Part shown: positions 40,915 to 52,466 of the stretch, piece after piece
Numbering within the stretch: position 1 is the first letter of the stretch
How the letters are laid out: every line of letters begins with the position of its first letter
Source: Anisus vortex
Taxonomy: Eukaryota; Mollusca; Gastropoda; Planorbidae
Direction: 5' to 3'
Assembly: GCA_949126835.1 (NCBI GenBank)
Contig: OX421506.1
Coordinates: 24,761,301-24,825,300 of the forward strand
DNA length: 64,000 bases
Notes under the pieces: model-generated
The model's database searches: none
What the model was told of the DNA's origin: nothing
What the model saw: the letters and a program-made list of their open reading frames with translations, nothing else
Made by a program: the position numbers and the translations under genes

Positions 40915-42530
40915 TATTTCATCATTCCCTCTTACTTCTTTCTGAACTGTATCTTTTCTTCTAAGATTTCTATAAAAACTTACTTCTTCAGGCAGGTAAA
41001 TATGTTTGAGGAGTTCAATAACATCATTAAACTTGGCTGTTTTCATGGGCAGAAAGGTTACATAGGCCAGATTTGGCTTCAATGCTAAAAGTGTGCTCAG
41101 TTTTTGCCCACCTTTTAAAAGAGTTATTTGCTCAGAGCAAACTAAAGTAAATGAAATTCGGCTTACTTGCTCATGCTCCCTCTCAAACTAAACATATTTC
41201 ATATAGAGAAAAACATTATATTTCTCTTTTATTTGGTGACTGTTGATAGCATCATAATCTTCGCAATCACCTGCTGGTATGGTAATGCCACTACATTGAA
41301 CAACACCGGATAGACCACCTAATAAACAATGGCTCTCGAACTACACAGTCAGAATTACCATCTCTTGCAGATATTTTCAGTTCAAGGTGCCTGTCTATGA
41401 TTGATAAAATCCTTCAAGATCATGTACACCCGCTCCAGGTAATTACATCATATCTAGTCGAAGTGGTCGGCTTCTTTCAGTAAGGCAAGGACAGACACAA
41501 TTAGGAATTCTTTTGTTCCACTCTCAGTAAGAATCATCAGTCAGCCAAGAAATACAATAGCTGACTCCTAAATGATACTTTTTCTTGTATGAAAAATGGT
41601 TTTATAGTGTGCGAGAATGTCTATTGTGCTTGAGTACAAATTGTTATTTAATATTGTTATTTAAGTACCGGTATGCTGAAAGACTGAATTTATGTAATCA
41701 AGTCACATTAACATTTATTTGGACCAATAAAGTAATCTTATCGTTAATGCTTTTTTGAAATCAAGGACTTTGACTATGGGGGTTCCATCAAGTTATTCGT
41801 CACTGGATTTTTAACATAAACAGCAGTAAAATGTTTCTTTACATCTGTTGTTTTGATGAGCGACACCTACTCTGAGGGTAATGTAACTCTTTAATTTTTC
41901 CTTCTTCTCTTCTCTATTCGGCCCAAATTTTTATCACAGGGCATGTGGCTATGGCCTGGGATGGGAAAGTTAATTAAAACTTTTCTGATGGAGGCATGTG
42001 TGCATACAATACTTTCTACTTTGCAAGTATGCATATAATTTCCGATTTTTATTTTGTAAAAAAACTGTTATCCACAAATATTACCGATTGAGTGATGGTA
42101 GCGTGGAGCCCAGTAATGACCAAGACAAGAAATTACTTCATTTGGTCCATTGGCAGCAAAATGTTCACCATAAACATACACAATCAATCACAGTGTCACG
42201 TGACACGAACGCACAACTTGTTGTCTTTTATAATACTCTTGTACTATCCCAGTTAAAGGTAGTGACGCGCTGCTGTATCCACGCCAACTTTAGCAGCCTC
42301 TGTAGCTTCAGTAGTTTGAATATTAAACATATCAGCTTTTCTTATGTGCAGCTCATGTTGAGTCTGGAGCTCCTTAGTGGTATTAGTATCACTTGTAGAT
42401 TTAGCAAAAATATTTTCTTTTTCCTGTTCTGTAAACATTGCCAAGCATTTACATCAGCAATCTACTATATAGGCTTCACTGGCTGGTTTTTGTCTATCAC
42501 CATAGGAGGTATGTGCTTCTCCTAAGAAAA
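40915..42530 (-). pseudogene. Decayed transposon-associated gene, unclassified family
   Basis: Discontinuous minus-strand protein pieces occur in order. MFTEQEKENIFAKSTSD lies near 42440. Near 42140-42230 are FYKRQQVVRSCHVT and AANGPNEVISCLGHY. Near 41250-41330 is GVVQCSGITIPAGDCEDYDA. At 40920-41180 are SRISFTLVCSEQITLLKGGQ, ALKPNLAYVTFLPMKTAK and a terminal HIYLPEEVSFYRNL. The order resembles a large family of uncharacterised, probably transposon-derived metazoan proteins that end in an IPP...FY.NL motif. Frames change repeatedly and stops are frequent, so the copy is dead. I cannot give a superfamily; the family resemblance is from memory and uncertain. Confidence 0.5.
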
Positions 42531-42877
42531 AAAAGTTTTCAAAGATTAGTAATAGGCCTGATATTAATATATTAATAGTTAATAGTAGTAGGCCCCTATA
42601 TTATTCTTCTATTTGCCAGTCTGCAGAGCTGTTGCTCTCTTGTAGTCAATGCCAGACAAACGTATTTACATGTCTTTTTTTCAGTTGGAAAAAAAGCATG
42701 ACAGACACAACAAAATTAACAGAATAAGAATGCCCCTATATTATCAAGAAAGGAAAATATCGTAACAATGATCCTAATGATGAGTTGTGAATATTAAGCC
42801 TAGGTCTACAATTAACTAGAATATAATGTATGTTACTTTAAACACACACACACACACTTTAAATATTAACACAAAGG

Positions 42878-43038
42878 CAGGGCCTTCACAAGCTTATGAG
42901 CAAAAGTTTCTGCGCCGCCCCCTTGCATACTGCTTGTTTTGTGCTATTTTTGCTATATTTAGACTACATCTGCCGCCACCCTGGAAGTGTCGCCCCCGGG
43001 CATATGCCCCCACTGCCTAATCCTATGTGAGGGCACTG
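42878..43038. mobile_element. Compact hAT-like MITE
   Basis: 161 bp with ends cagggccttcacaagctt and tgtgagggcactg, inverted CAGKGCCYTCACA. Internal gcgccgcccccttgcatac and cccgggcatatgccccc match the ends of the 24808-26206 element in inverse orientation. It is followed by no clear target duplication. Confidence 0.68.
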
Positions 43039-43428
43039 CTCACTAAGGTATAAATAACTTTTAATGACCTAGGACCTAGATCCTAGATTGTCCCATTCGC
43101 AACCTGTTAAAACATAGGTCTTTAGTCAAATGTAAAATCTAACTAGTTTTCTCTAAAATAAGTAATAAGTAATACAATTAAACAAAATATTCTTCCCTTA
43201 ACTTTAACTGCTTTAATAACTTTTTTTTTCATTTATCTGGTGTTGTCTTTTTCTAGCTTTAGTCGGAGACTGTAGCTTATTTGCATCCAGGCCATTGTTT
43301 TAGTATTTTTAGAGATATTAAACCAGAAATATGATTGACTTAAGGGACTTCAAAACCTTTAGCACTAAAAAGTTGACGACTTTTAAAAACAAATTGTAAA
43401 ATTAATATTTACACAGTACATAAATAAA
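43039..43428. other. AT-rich spacer
   Basis: No gene or repeat boundary is recognised. Confidence 0.35.
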
Positions 43429-43554
43429 AACAAGAAAACCATAAAAACGAAGTTTTCATTATACTCGAAAAATCGAAGCAAAGTTTTGCTCCCACGACGC
43501 ATGATTGCAGACAGACAGACAGACAGAAATTGCAACTTAAAATAAAGGAAGTAA
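43429..43554 (+). repeat. Dispersed repeat family B, internally deleted copy
   Basis: Both ends are intact but ~360 bp of the interior is missing (ttatactc joined to gaaaaatcgaagc). Its last bases gtaa are shared with the first bases of the next copy. Confidence 0.75.
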
Positions 43555-44041
43555 CAAGAAAACCATAAAAACGAAGTTTTCATTATACTCCCTTTATTTG
43601 CAAACTAAGTTTACCATCATGTAATTAAATAATTGATTGACTACTGGAAATGAAACGTACAGAAAAATATCTGTGTCGCAAATCTCAAAAATATCTCCTT
43701 ACTCAGTATGAATTGTTCTAAAAATAATCTTAGCGCATACTTTTTTTTTCTAGCTTTACGCCGAAAAAGTATAAAAAGTTGCACAGGCATTTTTAACGCG
43801 AAATCAATATATTTCTTATACTTTCCTTTTAAGAAATGAATATTGTCATAAATGTAGTATTATTAAGTCGTTTTAACTGAAAATTTAATAGGATGTATTG
43901 TTAGACGCCCCAAATCTGCTATCCTAATTTCAGCTCGATCGGACCACGGGAAGTGGTCGACAAATCGAAGCCAATTTTTGCACCCTCGACGATTGCAGAC
44001 AGACAGACAGAAAGAAATGCAACTTAAAATAAAGGAAGTAA
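43553..44041 (+). repeat. Dispersed repeat family B, full copy in tandem
   Basis: Directly abuts the deleted copy head-to-tail (aaggaagtaacaagaaaacc junction). Carries tttcagctcgatcggaccac and cagacagacagaaag. Confidence 0.78.
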
Positions 44042-44342
44042 AAACAGACAATAATAAGGAACGCTGTTTAGTTTCATTTTGACAAAAATGTGACTTGGGA
44101 ACTTTTCGCACTGAAACGTTCTTAATATAAATGTTTGACTAAATAAGGTAGTATTTTTACAGATCCTTTTAAAAAATCAATAAATTCAAAGGGAAGTTAT
44201 CGAACAATTACTTTTTAAAAGATCTTTATTATATTTAGTTCCCTTTTTATATTTATAATTGTTTTTTTATTGTTTTCTAAATTTGCTTTTTTAGTTATTA
44301 AATCTCGTGTAATGTGCTTATTGAGTAAGAATTTTTTAATTC

Positions 44343-45125
44343 ATTGGTTCCATAGTCTCGAAAGACGATTAGATTTGCGCTCCTGTGATTTGGCCAGCCC
44401 TGCAAAATTGACTGTGTCTGTGGAGACCTATCCTTGAGAGACAGGCTCTATCGCATGTCTGGCACTTGAAAGCTGGACCGTTGGAGATTGTTAGGGGCAG
44501 CCTACTTTTCTTCGCTGCTCGTTTAGCCTTCGCCAAAAGGCGAAGTTTGCCCTCTGCCGCATTTATACCGGTGTGTAAGGTGCCTCTCCAACTATTTCTG
44601 TGCTGAGCAAAGTTCTCCCAGTTTCCGACCTCTACATCTATAGCCTTTAGGTCACGTTTGCAGACGTCCTAGAACCTGAGTTGGGGGCGGCCGGTAGCTC
44701 TCTTGCCTTCCGCGAGCTCAGCATATAGCAGGTTTTTGGGATTCGCCCATCCTCCATCCTGGAAACATGGCCAAGCCACCGAAGACGTCGTTGGAGAAGG
44801 AGAGTGATCATGCTAGGTATGTTAGCCCGTTGCAAGACCTCGTTGTTTGTTATGCGGTCCTTCCAAGATATCCCAAGTATGCGTCTGAGGCAGCGCATGT
44901 GGAAAGAAGAGAGTCTCTTTTCTTGCGATGCGTACAGGGTCCAAGTTTCGCTGGCGTACAGGAGAGTGCTGATCACACATGCACGAATGACAGCTATTTT
45001 TGTATTAATAGACAGCATCATGTTGGCCCATACTCTTTGCGTTAGCCTGGATAAAGTCGCGGAAGCCTTGCCAATGCTCCTGCTGATTTCTGTTTCCAGT
45101 GATAAATCGGTGGTGATGGAATTTT
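44343..45125 (-). pseudogene. LINE RT C-terminus with C2H2 zinc finger
   Basis: The minus strand reads TKIAVIRACVISTLLYASETWTL, RMRCLRRILGISWKDRI-like, LRWLGHVSRMEDGRIPK (44647-45021). After frame breaks come NWRGTLHTGINAAEGK and KCQTCDRACLSRIGLHRHSQFC, ending near 44370. The final finger has C-x2-C-x12-H-x4-C spacing. This is the usual C-terminal layout of a widespread animal LINE family; the catalytic RT palm is not in this fragment. A diverged relative lies at 27300-28075. Confidence 0.8.
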
Positions 45126-45240
45126 TAAATTATAGACCAACTAAAGAGGTTTTTCTAAAACAGACAAGATATTTGGAATAGCCTCATACGGAATTTACGT
45201 TTGAGAAAGAAAATAAATAAACAAAACTCAAAGCTATAAA

Positions 45241-47190
45241 ATGTTACGGCCAAAGCCCGAAGTGCGGCCAGATCGCGATCTGGCCGAGGCGCTTGGCCAA
45301 TGTCCGATGTGCTTGAAATTGCTAGTGCTTACGCTACTTTTGCCGGCCACTTCGCGATGTGGCTGGCAATCCCTGGCCAATGTCCGATGTGCTGATACAA
45401 GAATGTTCGGTAGGCGGCACAGGTGTGATGGCGGCTTGCATAAGGTAGCAAGAACAGTGATACATACGCTGTGAAGATAATTTTCTGTTCATCTTCTGCT
45501 TTTCAGAGAAAATCCTGCCGAAATGGTCACTAATTATCAAGGAAATTAATTATCACACGATTTAGTAAACTAATAATAAAACTATCTACCTGGATAAAAA
45601 CACCATTTGCGTCATAAATTGACTGGATGGTGTCTGTGAGTAGAGGAACAACTTTTGATAATCCACAAAGGTGGTCAGGTCAGGCAGGAGCGACCGTATT
45701 TTTATCTAGCCATTGTCCGCGTGGACTAGTTTCATAATAATAATAATAATAAGACTTGTATAGCGCATATCCCGTTTGAAACAGTTCTAATCGCTGTCAA
45801 CAGTTACAGACATAGTACAGACAACGAATAAAGGACAAAAATATATAAAGGAGAAATAATAAAATAGTAAAATAATAAACTGTTAATTGAATAGGTAGGT
45901 CTTCAGCTGGCTTCTGAAAGTGTCAAGGCTAGGGCACTGTCGAAGTTGTAGTGGGAGGGCATTTCATGCGGACGGGCCCACGTATGAGAATGCCCGTTCG
46001 CCAGCGGACACCAGTTTCACACGAGGGATCTGAAGAGTTAGCGTATCAGAAGCCGAGCGGAGTGGACGGGATTGTGTATAAAGCTCGAGACAGGAGCGAA
46101 GGTAGTCGGGGGCAGAGTCATTCAGGCACTTGTAGCATAGAGACGCCAGCTTATATGAGATCCGGTGGTTAATGGGTCGCCAGTGCAGAGATCGGAACAG
46201 AGGAGTAGTATGCGTCGAATTCTTCTTCTTAAGGACCTGTCGGGCAGCACAGTTCTGAACACGTTGGAGGCCCTGAAGGGAGGAGGTCGAGAGGCCAGCC
46301 AAGAGCGAATTGCAGTAATCCAAGCGGGAAAAAGGGAGAGAGATGACAAGCTTAATTAACACAAGCTACCTTGGACAGATAGCGACGGATGGCAGCAATG
46401 TTTCATGTGTTGCATAAACATGGGTGGGGCCGCCAGTCGCAATGACAAAGAGCGTGTTTGATTTTATGAAAAGAGATAGAGATGGAGTGTCAATACTGTA
46501 CAGGACAGGGCCATCAGTGTTCTCGTGACCTACACCGACGACCGGGAAAACACCCTCCCAGCCCAACCCATTGACGGACTCTCGAAGCCACAAGCGACTG
46601 GAATGTTTGGACAAAGGGATGGGAGAGAGATACGTGTCTTTAAAGTCCACCCACTCCTTTCTCATTGGTCCATGTTATATTTCGTGGGTAGATCTTCCTT
46701 GTGTAAAAACGCCCCATAACACGACTTCACGCACTTATTTCCTTATGGATTTTAGTTGTAACAAGTGATTATAGATCTAAAATGTACTATGATAGATGAA
46801 CATGACTGATTTTGAAATTTAGTATAAATAAAGATGGATAATTTACTATAATAAACTAATTTGACTGATTTTTTAATTTATTTTAATTAAATATTGTTAA
46901 TTTACTATAATAAACTAATTTGACTGATTTTGTAATTTAGCTTAATTCTTAATCAATATAAGACTAATGTGATAATTACGGTATATAAACTCTCAAAATC
47001 TGCTCATGACCTTCTTAATCGGGCTTTGGCCGATCGCCCCTGGCCATTTCGCGATGTGGCCGGCCAAGGTCCGAAATCAAGAACAGATCGGGCTTTGGCC
47101 GGTCAAACGTGAGGTGATATTGGCCACTTCGCGATCTGGCCGGCCAGATCGCAATCTGGCCGACTTCGGGCTTTGGCCGTAACATATATA
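45241..47190. mobile_element. GC-rich terminal-inverted-repeat element with subterminal palindromes
   Basis: The left end atgttacggccaaagcccga and right end tcgggctttggccgtaacat are inverted copies. Near the left end, 45265-45286 is a perfect 22-bp palindrome centred on GATCGCGATC. Near the right end come ttcgcgatctggccgg and ccagatcgcaatctgg, and more cgcgat.tggcc motifs at 45353 and 47050. The ends are about 55-60% GC in a ~33% GC neighbourhood. The middle contains the CR1-like LINE copy 45733-46396. No transposase is recognised, and no clear target duplication. Confidence 0.65.
45733..46396 (-). mobile_element. CR1/L2-like LINE, 5'-truncated copy 2
   Basis: It begins with (ATA)n at 45733 and the shared 3' UTR (tatagcgcatatcccgttt), then codes the C-terminal RT part (SRLDYCNSLLAGLSTSSLQG at ~46300). 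It stops matching at ~46396, a typical 5' truncation. Nested in the GC-rich inverted-repeat element. Confidence 0.88.
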
Positions 47191-48912
47191 ATAGATCTAG
47201 TCTAAATCTATGTTAATATAGGCATATCTACTAGATATTGGTAGGCTACTATAACATTGTTATATAAAATGTTTGACCAGACAAAGCTATAATAATTATC
47301 GAGCCATTTTAACACCTATAATGTGTATGTTAGATTACTCTAGTTTCATTGACAATACCTTTGATGGTTTACATACACATCTATATATAGATGCAAGAAT
47401 TTTTCTTAAATAGGATGAATTTGTGTACATGCGCTCCGCATTAGCTAGAGCAACCCGTCTGACAATAGTTTAGCACCGCATTGCCTCAGAAATCCATATT
47501 TTTTTTAGTAGCCCACAGTAGGCCTAACCATAGGCCTAATATAATGGTTTTTACTGAAAAATATAGATCTAGCCTGCTACAACAAGTCTATTATTAATTA
47601 TTATTATGATATTGGGCCTAAATAATACGTTTTGTTTGGTTCATTTTATTAGTAGTCCTAAACTACAGCCTATTTTATAGGCCTAGAATATGCGAAGCCT
47701 ACAGTAGGCCTATAAATGTTTTAAGCAGGGATCGGCAATCTAAGGCACGCAGTGCGATTTTTAGTGGTACTCGAGAAACCTCCAAGATTTTTTTTCTTGA
47801 TAAAGAAACAACAACAATATTTTCTGATATTTAATTAGGGGAACCAACTGTTGAAGCATATATTTCTGAATGACATAGCGCCACAGTTCATTGAGTGGGA
47901 CTTGCATTACAAGAACAAGTTAAAACAATTTTTTAACTGTTAGACCGCTGGAATGGAATTGCATTGAAACTGGACATATATCGCTGAGAATTCAATATCA
48001 AAACATTGAACTACACATATATTCATTTATACCTATAAGTTTTACAGACGTTCCTTCAAGATTATTACGTCCATTAGGCCCAAAACTACTGCAGAGTGGC
48101 AGGAATGGGTCGGTGGAAGGGATAAAACGTTGAAGCACCGAAAGCGGAGTCTTATAAACAAAGGCAAGACTTTCAAATTCATGGACTTCTGTTATTTAAT
48201 TAACACTGTTAGGCCTGACTGGCTTGGTTTTCCTACAACCTTCTTAGGAATGGATCTTTTTTTTTGTGGAGGGATTGTGGTGATTTTAAAATGCAGCAAG
48301 CTAAATTCTAAACATCTAAACAAATGAACCTCAATGTGTGCAAGTTTGCTGCAAAATGCTGAATTTTATTAAGAAATAATAATTAGTCAGTAAACTAGTT
48401 GTATTGCTAAATAAACTTGATAGGCATCAACATAGAAACATATTTCAAAAATGTATTTTAATTAATGGTAGATAATTAACCTGTTATATGCGCGCTGTTT
48501 CCTGTATGTTTCTTATTTTTCCTTTATAAAATAATAAATACATAACCAAAAATTAAAACTTTGAAATGCTCAAACTGTAAAAATACTTGAAATTTATATG
48601 TAAATTATATATGACGACATAATTAATTTTTACATTTTTAAACATTACACAAAATACCCAGTTTGTATGATTACTTCCTATTCTATTCCTTGTTATTCTG
48701 CATGTAATAACATAATTAAAAACAAAATTTAATTATTAAAGAAAATGTCAGTTTCGCTGAGAACAATATATTATAGGCTGTGCACCTGTAGCTTGATCTA
48801 TAACTTGTCTACTGAATGATACTTTTTTCTTTGGTTTTGCTAACAAGCTAAATAATTTGTCGTTTAAAAAAACGTAAAAAAAAATAAGTTCATATAGAGC
48901 TTGCTGACATTC
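47191..48912. other. AT-rich spacer with a hAT-type end
   Basis: cagggatcggcaatctaagg at 47727 resembles the CAGGGRTCGGCAA terminus of hAT elements; no matching opposite end or transposase is found. The rest has no gene. Confidence 0.4.
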
Positions 48913-48920
48913 ATGGGCAC

Positions 48921-51763
48921 TAGGGTGTCCCAAAAAAATGAAGTTTTGAAATGTTGATGTCTCACCCCACAGAATATGTCTGTATGGTAACAGTAGTTAA
49001 CCTGCAAAATTTCAGCTCATTTGGACGATGTTTAGAGGTCCCCCAAGAGGTTTAAAGTTCCAGATTTTGGTGTAAATTCATTTGCGGTCAAATCTAATAC
49101 AGCGTTAATGTTGCATTATATGCGAAACTGATATATTAAGTAACAAATTGATGCTTAGTATTGTTTATAATATTAAATGAAACAAAATATATAAATCTTG
49201 AATGGTTTATATTTTTTAATTTGAAATTTAAGTAAAAAATTATGAAAAACTAAGTTTTATTCATTTTGTCAAGTTAATTCTTGAAAGAATGTCAATCTGC
49301 TTGAAAAATAATAAGAAGAAATGCAATAAAGCATTCCTAATATTTATCTTGTACTTTGTACTGTAGGGTAGACAAAAATTAAAAAAAGTTCTTCAAATTT
49401 AAATTTTAGCCAGCTGTTCACGATTACACTCTGCAAAATTTTTCCGATGTTTGTGAACCACTTGGAGCAAAAATTGTTTTTGTTCTTCGTCCTTGGTGAT
49501 ACTGTCATTGAAATTTTGTATCAATGCTACACCTTGCTCTGCAGAGTCATTGTTACAAGCCAGATTCTTTACAAAATCTGCTACAACTTTAAAAGATGGT
49601 GTATCTGACCATGCTTCAACAGGAACATCTAAAAAACTGGCATCAATGTTGGATGTTTCAAAAAATGTGGTAGAAGCACGCAAATCAACAACACTTTTTG
49701 GTAGTGTTTTATGAGATGCGGTCCACGTTCTGATTGCATTGTCCGAACAAGGCCAGTTTTTTCTTTGTCCGACAAAAGGGTTGAAAATAACGCAAGCGTC
49801 GACAGTTCTGGACTCAAGTACCACGAGTGACGCACCATCTTTTTCAATCCAGTCGATCAAAGAACAGCATCATCATATTCGTATAAACGCTATATCAACA
49901 AGATATCATTCACAGGTGCATCTGCGGTGAGCCTGCATGAAAACCATGATTGAAGATAAACACCTATGGTAAACCGATTAAAGTGCTGAATACCTTGTAA
50001 TTCTTGAGCTGTTAACTGAAAGATGGTTTCGTTGCCTGCAAACAATAGTTCGATTTTCAATGCATAGATTGTTTTCGCCAGCCACCTTGCCCTATGTAGG
50101 GCACCAGGTCTGCGAATGCTGACATCAAACTCCAACCCAACCATTTGTGCAGCAAGAAGAAGAAATTCCAAATAATCATCACGTGAATGACTGACCTCAA
50201 GTTGACATTTGATCAGTTCTTTAATCGAATCGGACACAATTATCAAAGTGGCGGATCTGGCTTCGGGTGTGTGGTTTAATTCTGGCCATTTTTCTCAAAA
50301 CTTCTTAAAAAACAAAATCTCTGGTCCAGTGGATGGTCCAAGACAAACATTGAATGCATCGGAAAGGAGTACTTCCAACATGTGATGACGGCATGCCATC
50401 CATAATAGATTACGTCCCAGGGCTACTTCTAACAGAGTGCAAGCTCCATTGAGTCTTCCAGTATTTGAAGCCGTAGTGTCGAAGCACATGCCGATGACCA
50501 TAGATTCGCACTTCCACGATTTGATATGTTCATATACTGCATCAGTAGCTGCCCGTCCTGACCCTGACCCGGATGCTAACTTGGGAACACCAAGAAGTTT
50601 TGTAGTGCCATCGACAAGTGATGAGAGCAGGACAGGTAATCGATCGACCTTGTTGGTAACCTCTCCGGTAACATCGGGCAATAGCTTACCATCCCAATGA
50701 ACAATTGATTTTGAGGGAATATAGTCTTATTTTATACGTGTTGCAGCTTGTTGACGACGAAGCTTGCGATGACGATGCATTGTGCTCTTGGAAAATACTA
50801 TGTCAGATGTCGGAACACCAGCTTCGTTGAATGCGGATGCAAGTATCTTTGTAGATTTTCTAATGCTGGTGTTTGTTCTGTCCAGCACTGCAGCAACTTT
50901 TGGTGATATGATGCTTCGTCTGCGATGTCGTGTTGCAGAATTTGTTTTGCTTGAGGATGCTGATTGGATGACAAATTGTTCTTCAGGTTCTGCATCGTCA
51001 ATGGAATCCCGACAAATGGATGATGTCATAGAATGTGTGTCTGTGTCACTGACAGAACCACCTACATCCAGTTGCTGTACTATGTCTACTGCTGACTCTA
51101 CACTTGAACTTGATGGTAACCCATGGTGACAGCAATGTGATGTAGCATCTTTTGCTGCATCACCAACATCCCTGATAAATTGTTTTATTTATTTTGTTGT
51201 ATTATTTAAAATACTAGTTTAAAAACAATTGTTTAAAATCAATGCCATGTGGTGTCTTGTAAACTTAAAACAAGATGGTCACCTTGGTCATGTGACAATA
51301 GCACTGCAGCAAAAAATAACAAGTAGAGAATAATTTCATAATTGTTTCTAGCCTGACAATTAAGCATGCTTAGTTTAAAACAATCAAATCTTCAAAAAAT
51401 ATGCACAAGTTTTGCACATTAGGTATTTTATATGTTTTCTTGCATTTATTACATTTTCTAATTAAGAATCACACAATTTCAACTCTAGTTAATGGTAGCA
51501 ATGAGGTAAAAATAAGTATATTTAAACTTCATTCTATTCATATATGGCATGCAAAAACTGCAAGTTATTTGAGACACGATTCGTCTGGATTTTTATGTTG
51601 GCCTAATACTAGAATTTTAAAAGCTCTTGGGGGACCTCTAAATGTTGTTCAAATGAGCTACAACTTCACCCATTCACTCATTGTACCCAAGAGACACAAT
51701 TCAGGGGGTGAGACACCAAAGATTAAAAAAAAATTTTTTTTCGAGCATTTCTGGGACGCCCTA
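48921..51763 (-). mobile_element. hAT-like DNA transposon with 8-bp target duplication
   Basis: 2843 bp. Ends TAGGGTGTCCCA (left) and, inverted, TAGGGCGTCCCA (right) are followed inward by further inverted similarity for ~150 bp (gtctcaccccacagaat / gtctcaccccctgaatt; gaggtcccccaagag on both sides). It is flanked by ATGGGCAC at 48913-48920 and 51764-51771. The right duplication is the first bases of a SINE, so the transposon inserted into that SINE's start. Confidence 0.85.
49399..51029 (-). pseudogene. hAT-like transposase relic
   Basis: Four collinear minus-strand frames. 51029-50727 is a Ser/Arg-rich N-terminal part with TNTSIRKSTKILASAF. 50681-50295 has WDGKLLPD upstream, then VIGMCFDTTASNTGRLNGAC and LLWMACRHHMLEVLL. 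50246-49890 has RRPGALHRARWLAKTIYALK. 49860-49399 is the C-terminal end. F-D-T-T-A-S-N and C-x-H-H resemble the second catalytic Asp and the C..H motif of hAT-type RNase H-fold transposases. An in-frame TAA near 50728, a TGA near 50296 (probably CGA to TGA), a TAG near 49888 and a frameshift near 49862 inactivate it. I recall similar uncharacterised proteins in cnidarians and insects but cannot name the subfamily. Confidence 0.72.
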
Positions 51764-51975
51764 ATGGGCACGGTGGCCGAAGGTTCTGGGTTCGAATCAT
51801 GGTCCAGGCTAGGATTCTTTCCCGGGACATGAGGGTGCCCCTGAGTCCACCCTGTACTGATGGGTACCTGACACTAGTTGTGGTGATGTAAAGGCGGCTT
51901 GGCATTGTGCTGGCCACAGATCCCCTCACCTGCTGTGGTCACAGATCAGTTTGGTCCGACAGGTACTTCACTTTG
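51764..51975 (+). mobile_element. tRNA-derived SINE, plus strand
   Basis: gggcacggtggccga then aaggttctgggttcgaatca (good box B GGTTCGAATC), body tttcccgggacatgagggtg, gatgggtacctgacac, cattgtgctggccacagatc, tail to ~51975. Part of box A is missing (ggccga joined to aggttc). The hAT-like element interrupts its very start. Confidence 0.82.
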
Positions 51976-52466
51976 CTGATTTCCAGGCTGTTTGCTGTTG
52001 ATAAATGATTTTGAAATCCTATTTTGGCACACTATTAACAATTGGTTGCCTACCTCTGCACTAGAAGGCTCATCTTTTAATATATTACTAACAAAACATA
52101 AACCTGATAAGTAAAAGTAATTCCTTATATCACATTAATGTATTACATGTTTTTAGCTATAAAAGTCTATCTCTGTGTCCAGTTTATTTCCTATTCTCAA
52201 ATCACTTACCTAGCTTTCAATTCTCATGACTGACCATTTTCCTACTCAGGTGACTGAGTTCCCTAAGATATATAATGAATACTTCTAACCACCTCTGTTT
52301 AGTGCTGTCACTTTAGTAAATTTATCAGTGACAGACGGTAGCATTTGATCCAAATATATTCGACGTTACGATTTTAAAGTGTATTTAACTAATGTTTAAA
52401 CTAAGTTTAAAAAAAAAAAAAAAAAACTATTACTAAAGTTAATACATGCTTATGTTTTGTCTGTAG
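51976..52466. other. Spacer upstream of the MATH exon
   Basis: No gene; an A run lies at 52411-52427. Confidence 0.35.

Noticed and set aside
41998..42525. 175-codon plus-strand ORF as a membrane protein
   Set aside because: Its hydrophobicity comes from T-rich antisense DNA; the minus strand shows protein blocks of a decayed transposon gene.
45241..45474. 77-codon ORF in GC-rich DNA as a gene
   Set aside because: It is generated by the inverted-repeat end of the mobile element; composition, not coding, explains the open frame.
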